From NCBI GenBank assembly GCA_902554705.1, contig CACDPP010000006.1, positions 1 through 64,000 on the forward strand: a DNA stretch of 64,000 nucleotides, in the 5' to 3' direction. Numbering within the stretch: the stretch's first letter is position 1; each line of letters begins with the position of its first letter. The stretch is from Paracoccaceae bacterium (GTDB lineage Bacteria > Pseudomonadota > Alphaproteobacteria > Rhodobacterales > Rhodobacteraceae). The notes below the pieces were generated by a model. That model was not told the origin of the DNA, did not search any database, and saw nothing but the letters and a program-made list of their open reading frames with translations. The translations under genes were made by a program, and so were the position numbers. This document shows, piece by piece, positions 57,931-64,000 of this stretch.

Positions 57931-59061
57931 TTATGCTTTTTTAGCAACCGGAGGATTACCCGGAATTGGAAGCCCTCTCAGCGCCTTGTTGGATCGCATA
58001 TACTGAGGAGCATATGCAGCCTGCTCACCCAAAGCTTCTGCTGCGCGCCAAGCCCACCTTGGATCTGCTAACATTCCTCTTGCCATTGATACCATATCAG
58101 CTTGCCCTGTCCTTATGATGGCTTCGGCCTGAAATGCTTCTGTGATTTGACCAACAGCCATTGTTGCAACGCCTGTTTCGCGTTTAATTTCAGATGCAAA
58201 ACCAGTTTGGTAACCTGGACCAACCTCAATTCGCTGTTCCGGAGAGTTGCCTGCGCTTGATACATCTATAAAGTGGCAACCTCTTTTCTTTAATTCTTTA
58301 GTGAATTGAGTAGATTCTTTTACATCCCAACTAGATCTATCTACCCAATCCGTCGCTGAAAACCTAACCCCTATTGCCTTTTGCCTTGGCCAAGCTTTTG
58401 AAACTGCCTCAAAAACTTCTAAGGGAAACCTCATTCTGTCTTCCAGAGATCCTCCATACTGGTCATTCCTGAGATTGCTTAGAGGAGATAAAAATTGATG
58501 TAACAAATAGCCATGAGCTGCATGTATCTCCAAAACATCAAATCCTATCCGATCTGCCCGCTTTGCGGCGTCCACGAAGGCGGATTTAATTCTATAAAGT
58601 CCATCTTCATCAAGAGCCTGAGGTGCCTCCCAATCCGTTGCAGCATAAGCTTCTGCAGATGGTCCATCGGTTTTCCAGCCTCTAGGATCTTTAGACGGTA
58701 TAGGTTTACCACCCAGCCAGGGCAATTCAGTCGATCCTTTCCGGCCTGCGTGGGCAATTTGAATTCCCATTTTTGCATTTCCGAAGTCATGGCAAAAATC
58801 GATAACCCTTTTCAAATTTCGTTCATGCTCATCAGTACAAAGCGCCAGGCAGCCAGGAGAAATTCTACCGCTCATTTCAACACCAACAGCCTCAGTAAAA
58901 ATCAAACCCACGCCTGAAACAGCAAATTGCCCCAAATGCATAAGATGCCAGTCTGTAGCATTACCTTCATTTGCGCTATATTGGCACATTGGGGCGACGA
59001 CTATTCTATTTGGAATGCTCAAACCCGAAAGTGAAATGGGCGAAAATAGGTAACTATTCAT
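57931..59061 (-). CDS. NADH:flavin oxidoreductase (old yellow enzyme, YqjM-like)
   Basis: A 376-residue FMN TIM barrel. PNRIVVAPMCQYSANEG contains the regulatory cysteine of the YqjM class. QIAHAGRKGS has the substrate-binding pair region, and LEIHAAHGYLLHQFLSPLSN the family signature. It reduces activated alkenes in vitro; the natural substrate is not known. It is convergent with the cytochrome gene and divergent from the ATPase-metA unit. Confidence 0.9.
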   Translation of the reverse strand: MNSYLFSPISLSGLSIPNRIVVAPMCQYSANEGNATDWHLMHLGQFAVSGVGLIFTEAVGVEMSGRISPGCLALCTDEHERNLKRVIDFCHDFGNAKMGIQIAHAGRKGSTELPWLGGKPIPSKDPRGWKTDGPSAEAYAATDWEAPQALDEDGLYRIKSAFVDAAKRADRIGFDVLEIHAAHGYLLHQFLSPLSNLRNDQYGGSLEDRMRFPLEVFEAVSKAWPRQKAIGVRFSATDWVDRSSWDVKESTQFTKELKKRGCHFIDVSSAGNSPEQRIEVGPGYQTGFASEIKRETGVATMAVGQITEAFQAEAIIRTGQADMVSMARGMLADPRWAWRAAEALGEQAAYAPQYMRSNKALRGLPIPGNPPVAKKA

Positions 59062-59159
59062 AAAAAAACTCTAATGATTTAAACTATCGGTAGATAATTA
59101 AATTAAAAAACGGTTAAGGAAAGCCCTTTTGGAATAAAAAACTAGGTCGTTGAATTAAT

Positions 59160-59246
59160 TTAGTGGGTCGAGGTTTGTTTAATCTGCCTGATTGACCAAC
59201 AGAACTGCAGAGTTTACCTAGTAACTAATGGTAAACGGATAGTGCG
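59160..59246 (+). promoter_or_regulatory. Hairpin leader of the ATPase-metA unit
   Basis: The 185 bases ahead of the ATPase start contain two candidate structures. Nested stems GGTC/GACC (59166-59169 with 59194-59197) and AGGT/GCCT (59171-59174 with 59186-59189) come first. A perfect 7-bp stem GTTTACC/GGTAAAC (59212-59218 with 59230-59236) ends ten bases before the ATG, next to CGGAT, the only plausible ribosome site. This layout could control translation of the unit. It does not match the SAM-II consensus I know. Regulatory role is inference. Confidence 0.4.
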
Positions 59247-60107
59247 ATGTACTCAACAGAAGAAGAATGGCTATTGGCAGAAAACAAAAAAGTTGTTTTG
59301 TTTGGAATGTCTGGCTTAGGTAAAACTCATATTTCAAATATTCTGCGCCAATCTGGTGAGTGGTACCATTATTCAATCGATTATCGCATTGGTACTAGGT
59401 ACATGGGCGAGCATATAGAGGATAGCTACAAAGAAGACGCAATGAAATCGCCTTATCTGCGAGAATTACTTCTTGGCGACTCTATTCATATATCGTCAAA
59501 CATTAGCTTTGATAACCTTGCTCCACTTTCCAATTATCTGGGCAAACCAGGCAATGAGGGAAAAGGTGGGCTCAGTATAGAAGAATATAAAAAACGCCAA
59601 GCTCAGCATCATATTGCAGAAGTAAAAGCACTGTTAGATACCCCAAATTTTATTGATAAATCCAATAGAATTTACGGCTACCCTAACTTTGTCTGTGACA
59701 CAGGCGGATCAATCTGTGAGGTAGTTAATCCTGACGATCCCAATGATCCAGTTTTGAAGACGCTGGCAGAAAATACTCTTATGGTGTGGATTGAAGGTTC
59801 AAGCCACCATACCGATGAATTAATAAAGCGGTTTGACGAGAACCCTAAACCTATGTGTTACGATTCAGGTTTTCTGGATTTAAAATGGAAAGAGTATCTC
59901 AAGATAAATAAATGTTCTGTTAATGACGTGGACCCCGATGATTTTGTGCGCTGGACTTATAGCGAAGCCATGGCGCACAGAAACCCAATTTATCAATCAA
60001 TGGCTTCCTGGGGAATAACAGTCCAAGCTGATTTAATCTCTCAAGTAAAAACGCCTTCAGATTTTAATTCATTAATTGGATCAACAATTTCAAGAAATAT
60101 TAAATAA
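59247..60107 (+). CDS. P-loop ATPase of unknown function, linked to metA
   Basis: A 286-residue soluble protein. The N-terminal P-loop is [16 protein letters not shown] near 18-33. [18 protein letters not shown] near 151-168 and [19 protein letters not shown] near 178-196 are distinctive but match no enzyme family I can name. An aspartate-rich stretch (NDVDPDDF) precedes the C-terminal helices. It is placed eight bases before metA in the same direction and shares its leader, so a role tied to methionine or homoserine metabolism is plausible. That role is not demonstrated. Confidence 0.72.
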   Translation: MYSTEEEWLLAENKKVVLFGMSGLGKTHISNILRQSGEWYHYSIDYRIGTRYMGEHIEDSYKEDAMKSPYLRELLLGDSIHISSNISFDNLAPLSNYLGKPGNEGKGGLSIEEYKKRQAQHHIAEVKALLDTPNFIDKSNRIYGYPNFVCDTGGSICEVVNPDDPNDPVLKTLAENTLMVWIEGSSHHTDELIKRFDENPKPMCYDSGFLDLKWKEYLKINKCSVNDVDPDDFVRWTYSEAMAHRNPIYQSMASWGITVQADLISQVKTPSDFNSLIGSTISRNIK

Positions 60108-60115
60108 TTTTCAAA

Positions 60116-61039
60116 ATGCCAATAAAGCTACCATCTTCTCTACCTGCCTTTGACGTCCTCTCAAAAGAGGGCGTGATGGTAATGTCAGAAGATGAAGCAA
60201 CCCGTCAAGATATAAGGCCCTTGCAAATAGGACTGCTTAATTTGATGCCTAAAAAGATTCAAACGGAAAACCAATTTGCAAGATTAATAGGTGCCACCCC
60301 ACTCCAAATAGAGCTTTCATTGATAAGTATTAGTAATCACGAAACAAAAAATACGGCTGCCGAGCATATGAAAAGTTTTTACAAACCTTTTTCAGAGATC
60401 TTTGATAGTGGTAAAAAGTTCGATGGCCTAATAATAACGGGGGCGCCAATTGAACACCTTGATTATGAGGAAGTAACCTACTGGAAGGAAATAGTAGAAA
60501 TATTTAATTGGACTCAAACGCACGTTCACTCAACTTTTGGTGTTTGCTGGGGTGGCATGGCGATGTTGAAACATTTCTATGATATAGATAAACAAATTTT
60601 AAAAGAGAAAGCTTTTGGATGCTTCCGCCATCAAAATTTAAGTCCAAACTCAAAATATCTTAGAGGGTTTTCAGATGACTTCATTATACCGGTAAGCCGT
60701 TGGACCGAAATTAATAATGACGATATAATTTCTGTTCCACAACTTAAAACACTTCTTGGCAGCGATGAAGTTGGGCCTTGCTTAATTGAGGACGCCAAAC
60801 ATAGATCCCTATATATTTTTAATCATTTTGAATACGACAGTGATACTTTAAAACAAGAATATGACAGAGACACTGAAACAGGAAAACAAATAGAAATTCC
60901 TAAGAATTATTATCCTGGAGATAATCCAGAAGCAAAACCAGATAACCGATGGCGTTCACATGGCCATTTATTATACGGAAATTGGATTAATTCGATATAT
61001 CAAGCAACGCCGTATGATATAGCCAAGATTGGAACGTAG
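60116..61039 (+). CDS. metAA: Homoserine O-acetyltransferase, MetA family
   Basis: A 307-residue enzyme for the first step of methionine synthesis. The catalytic cysteine is Cys144 in [10 protein letters not shown]. At the acyl-CoA specificity position (E. coli residue 111) this protein has Glu113 in [12 protein letters not shown], which in characterised MetA proteins selects acetyl-CoA over succinyl-CoA. [12 protein letters not shown] and [11 protein letters not shown] near the C-terminus are typical. It follows the P-loop ATPase gene and is convergent with alaS. Confidence 0.92.
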   Translation: MPIKLPSSLPAFDVLSKEGVMVMSEDEATRQDIRPLQIGLLNLMPKKIQTENQFARLIGATPLQIELSLISISNHETKNTAAEHMKSFYKPFSEIFDSGKKFDGLIITGAPIEHLDYEEVTYWKEIVEIFNWTQTHVHSTFGVCWGGMAMLKHFYDIDKQILKEKAFGCFRHQNLSPNSKYLRGFSDDFIIPVSRWTEINNDDIISVPQLKTLLGSDEVGPCLIEDAKHRSLYIFNHFEYDSDTLKQEYDRDTETGKQIEIPKNYYPGDNPEAKPDNRWRSHGHLLYGNWINSIYQATPYDIAKIGT

Positions 61040-61046
61040 AGTTTTA

Positions 61047-63698
61047 TTATAGCAGTTTTTTCACTGCAGTTATCGCCGCATCAGCGCCTGAGATATCCGT
61101 TCCCCCACCTTGAGCAAGATCTGGCCGGCCTCCACCACCCTTTCCTCCAAGTTCGGGCACGGCAGTTCGCACAATGTCAACTGCAGAAATTTTATCAGTA
61201 AGATCGGTAGAAACACCAACGGCAACAGCAACTCGATTATCGCTTTCTGCAATTAAAAGAACAATTCCACTTTCCAAACGATCTTTATGCTCATCAACTA
61301 GCGAAGGTAAGTCTTTTCCAGAAATTCCAGAGTAGATCTGAGCAAAAAAAGAAATCCCATTTATGTTCTCAGCTTTTGGTGTTTTGCCATTTTCTCCACC
61401 AGAAAGTGCGAGTTTTCTTTTAAGCTCTGCCACTTCACTGGTAAGGTTTTTCCTTTCTTCCATCAAAACATTTACTCGTTGAGTAAGTTCATCGGTTGAA
61501 ACCTTTAATAAAGCGCCCAATTCATTTACTTGTTGAGATCTTTTGGCCAGATGTATTACAGCGTTTTCACCAGTAAGAGCTTCTATGCGGCGGACCCCGG
61601 AACTAGACGCACTATCTGACAAAATTGTAAAAGTACCAATTTCTCCCGTTCGTTTAACGTGAGTGCCGCCGCAGAGTTCCAAAGAATAGGTTTGACCTCC
61701 AAGACCTTTGCCTGAGTCTTTTTGATGCCCCATAGAGACAACACGTACTTCGTCCCCATATTTTTCTCCAAAAAGAGCTTGAGCTCCTATTCCTCTAGCA
61801 TCATCAGGCGTCATTACTCGCGTCTGCACAGATGAATTTTGTCTTATGTAATTGTTAACTGACTTTTCAATCGACTGAATTTCTTCATTAGTTAAAAGTG
61901 AAGAATGGCTAAAATCAAAGCGCAGCCTATCTTCAGCATTTAAAGATCCCCGCTGCGCAACGTGATCGCCCAGTAACTGTCTCAGCGCTTCATGTAATAA
62001 ATGCGTAGCAGAATGGTTGGCTTTAATTCTATTTTTTCTCACAGTGTCAACAAACAGTGAAACACTATCCCCTTCTTCGACGGAACCTGTTGAGACCGTG
62101 CCTGAATGTATAAATAAACCAGCAAACTTTTTTGTATCAATTATTTGTATCAAACAATCAGAGGTTTGGACGTAACCCTGATCACCTAGTTGGCCACCAC
62201 TTTCTGCATAAAAAGGTGTTTGATTAAAAATTAGTTGAACTGTATCGCCTGCATTGGCCGATAAAACTTCAACTCCATCTTTAACTAATTTTTGTAATTG
62301 GGCCTCAGCCGTGTCAGTTTCGTAACCTAGGAATTCAGTTGGTAAGATATTATCTGCAAGCTCAAACCAAATCGCATCATCAGTAAGTTGCCCTGTACCA
62401 ACCCAAGCCGCACGCGCTTTAGCTTTTTGATCCGCCATTGCGATATCAAACGCGGTAGTGTTAACAACCCGACCCTTCTCTCTTAAAGCATCTTGTGTAA
62501 GGTCTAGAGGGAACCCATACGTGTCATATAACTTGAAAGCAGTTTCTCCAGAAAACTCCTCGCCTTCGGGAACCCTCGCCAATTCATCATCAAGTAATTT
62601 TAATCCGCGATCGAGAGTCTGTCTAAAACGTGTTTCTTCTTGAAGTAGAGTCTCCTCAATCAACGACTGCGCAAGTCCTAATTCAGGATAAGCGCTACCC
62701 ATTTGTTGAATTAGCGATACGACAAGATTATGCATGATGGGGTTTTTTGAACCGAGCAAATGGATATGGCGCATTGCTCTTCGCATGATGCGCCGCAACA
62801 CATAACCCCTCCCATCATTTGCTGGTAACACACCATCGGCAATTAAAAAGGCTGTTGAACGCAAATGGTCGGCAATAACTCTATGGTGAACGTTATGCTT
62901 TCCATCAAGATCTGACGAGGTAGATTCAGCTGAAGCAAGCATCAGATTTCTCATGGTATCCGTATCGTAATTATCGTGGCTACCTTGAAGTAAAGCACCT
63001 ATACGTTCTAATCCCATACCTGTGTCAATAGATTGAATATCAAGTTCTTTCATTGAACCGTCGTCGAACCGTTCATTTTGCATAAATACTATATTCCAAA
63101 TCTCAATGAAACGATCACCGTCTTCCTCTGGCGATCCAGGCGGCCCACCCCAAATTTGTTCACCATGGTCATAAAAAATTTCTGTGCACGGTCCGCATGG
63201 GCCTGTAGGCCCCATTTGCCAAAAATTGTCAGAAGTACTAATTTTTATTATACGATCATCAGGAACACCAACTTTTTTCCAGATCAAAGCAGCTTCATCA
63301 TCAGTATGGAAAACAGTTACATATAACTTTTCGGCAGGAATTCCGAATTCTTTGGTTATCAAATTCCAAGCAAGAGGAATTGCTTCTGATTTAAAATAAT
63401 CACCGAACGAAAAATTTCCCAACATTTCAAAAAAAGTATGATGGCGCGCTGTATAACCAACATTATCTAAATCGTTATGTTTACCGCCAGCCCGCACGCA
63501 CTTCTGGGCGGTAACAGCTCTTAAATAATCTCTTTTTTCAAGCCCTGTAAAAAGATTTTTAAATTGGACCATCCCAGAGTTAGTAAACATCAACGTGGGA
63601 TCGTTTCTAGGAACTAGAGGGCTAGAAGCAACAATTTCATGACCATTTTTTTTAAAGTAATTTAAAAAAGTAGAACGAATTTCGTTTAATGAAGCCAT
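61047..63698 (-). CDS. alaS: Alanyl-tRNA synthetase
   Basis: An 883-residue class II synthetase, complete. The N-terminal catalytic domain has [20 protein letters not shown] and [19 protein letters not shown]. The editing domain has zinc ligands in [12 protein letters not shown] and [13 protein letters not shown]. The C-terminal C-Ala domain ends [18 protein letters not shown]. It lies downstream of recA, as in many alphaproteobacteria, but is separated from it by a terminator. Confidence 0.97.
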   Translation of the reverse strand: MASLNEIRSTFLNYFKKNGHEIVASSPLVPRNDPTLMFTNSGMVQFKNLFTGLEKRDYLRAVTAQKCVRAGGKHNDLDNVGYTARHHTFFEMLGNFSFGDYFKSEAIPLAWNLITKEFGIPAEKLYVTVFHTDDEAALIWKKVGVPDDRIIKISTSDNFWQMGPTGPCGPCTEIFYDHGEQIWGGPPGSPEEDGDRFIEIWNIVFMQNERFDDGSMKELDIQSIDTGMGLERIGALLQGSHDNYDTDTMRNLMLASAESTSSDLDGKHNVHHRVIADHLRSTAFLIADGVLPANDGRGYVLRRIMRRAMRHIHLLGSKNPIMHNLVVSLIQQMGSAYPELGLAQSLIEETLLQEETRFRQTLDRGLKLLDDELARVPEGEEFSGETAFKLYDTYGFPLDLTQDALREKGRVVNTTAFDIAMADQKAKARAAWVGTGQLTDDAIWFELADNILPTEFLGYETDTAEAQLQKLVKDGVEVLSANAGDTVQLIFNQTPFYAESGGQLGDQGYVQTSDCLIQIIDTKKFAGLFIHSGTVSTGSVEEGDSVSLFVDTVRKNRIKANHSATHLLHEALRQLLGDHVAQRGSLNAEDRLRFDFSHSSLLTNEEIQSIEKSVNNYIRQNSSVQTRVMTPDDARGIGAQALFGEKYGDEVRVVSMGHQKDSGKGLGGQTYSLELCGGTHVKRTGEIGTFTILSDSASSSGVRRIEALTGENAVIHLAKRSQQVNELGALLKVSTDELTQRVNVLMEERKNLTSEVAELKRKLALSGGENGKTPKAENINGISFFAQIYSGISGKDLPSLVDEHKDRLESGIVLLIAESDNRVAVAVGVSTDLTDKISAVDIVRTAVPELGGKGGGGRPDLAQGGGTDISGADAAITAVKKLL

Positions 63699-63775
63699 AT
63701 TTTTATTCCAAATCTAACTGTTTGATCCTCTATATGGCACAAGCAATAATGTCCACAGTATCAATGAAACTGACA

Positions 63776-63803
63776 ATAAAAAAGGGCCCCATGTGGAGCC
63801 CTT
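63776..63803 (-). terminator. Intrinsic terminator of recA
   Basis: On the leftward strand AGGGCTCC pairs with GGGGCCCT (one G-U pair) around a four-base ACAT loop, followed by TTTTTATTG. It begins about 20 bases after the recA stop. This is the only hairpin in the window with both a G+C-rich stem and a clear U-tract, and it separates recA from alaS. Confidence 0.85.
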
Positions 63804-63822
63804 CAAATTGTAAAGGAATTAC

Positions 63823-64000
63823 TTAAGCTTCTAAAATTTCATCATCATCTTTAGCATTAGGTATTTCAAAATCCAACCCGTGCGAAGCCCGAATTTTATC
63901 CTCTAACTCATAGGCTATGTCTTCATTCTCTGATAGAAATATTTTAGCATTTTCTCTTCCTTGGCCAATTCGTTCATCTCCGTAACTGTACCAGGCTCCC
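63823..64000 (-). CDS. recA: Recombinase RecA, C-terminal fragment (runs off window)
   Basis: The last 59 codons of a leftward gene end at TAA (63823-63825 on the complement). The protein segment [18 protein letters not shown] followed by ASHGLDF and an acidic tail ([10 protein letters not shown]) is the RecA C-terminal domain. RecA drives homologous recombination and the SOS response. The ATPase core and any SOS box are outside the window. Confidence 0.93.
   Translation of the reverse strand, partial: GAWYSYGDERIGQGRENAKIFLSENEDIAYELEDKIRASHGLDFEIPNAKDDDEILEA

Noticed and set aside
59062-59246. SAM-II riboswitch ahead of the metA unit
   Set aside because: The leader has stems but lacks the conserved loop and pseudoknot sequences I know for SAM-II.

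Overview
The window comes from an AT-rich alphaproteobacterium, most likely a low-GC marine member of the Rhodobacterales (inference). The evidence is the gene order dusB-ntrB-ntrC-ntrY-ntrX-trkA-trkH-hfq-hflX, an NtrC without its sigma-54 contact loop (as known from Rhodobacter capsulatus), a carnitine/butyrobetaine catabolic operon, and a Virulence_fact/MTHFR/methyltransferase trio of the kind found in roseobacters. Genes are dense, with many short overlaps and several TTG or GTG starts. I see no insertion sequence, prophage, CRISPR array, tRNA or rRNA. The window is ordinary core chromosome with metabolic specialisation.

Layout. 1-5.5 kb: 5' end of rne with a long leader, a beta-hydroxyacid dehydrogenase, a penicillin-acylase-family Ntn-hydrolase, hflX and hfq. 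5.5-15.7 kb: trkH, trkA and two nitrogen two-component systems (ntrYX, ntrBC) behind dusB, read leftward. 15.8-19.3 kb: ispD, ispF, pgpA, pncC and amtB, read rightward, ending at a bidirectional terminator. 19.3-20.4 kb: a RatA/COQ10-type gene and hpt. 20.4-26.8 kb: a five-gene leftward operon that accounts for the conversion of gamma-butyrobetaine or carnitine to glycine betaine. 26.9-28.8 kb: rlmE and ppx/gppA. 29-31.3 kb: a rightward one-carbon trio (Virulence_fact protein, MTHFR-like protein, methyl-THF:corrinoid methyltransferase). 31.3-39.1 kb: lpd, a DUF924 protein, an MFS transporter, queA and a large AsmA/YhdP-like protein. 39.1-46.5 kb: Bcp peroxiredoxin, M23 peptidase plus bactofilin, PaaI thioesterase, a crotonase homologue, gluQRS, a methyltransferase, trmFO, hisI and an IscU/NifU-like scaffold. 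46.5-55.6 kb: an unannotated 49-codon membrane miniprotein, recG, ligA, mnmA, a secreted TPR protein, lipA and an MttB-family methyltransferase. 55.8-64 kb: guaA, cytochrome b561, an OYE-family flavoenzyme, an orphan P-loop ATPase with metA behind a hairpin leader, alaS and the 3' end of recA.

How parts may work together. The carnitine operon should yield glycine betaine. An MttB-superfamily enzyme at 54-55.6 kb, together with the methyl-THF methyltransferase and MTHFR-like protein at 29-31 kb, could move a betaine methyl group to tetrahydrofolate. The corrinoid carrier protein and its reactivase are not in this window, so this two-locus pathway is inference. Both nitrogen regulators lack the GAFTGA loop, which argues for sigma-54-independent nitrogen control. 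The amtB gene lies 2.4 kb upstream of the dusB-ntr operon head without an adjacent glnK.
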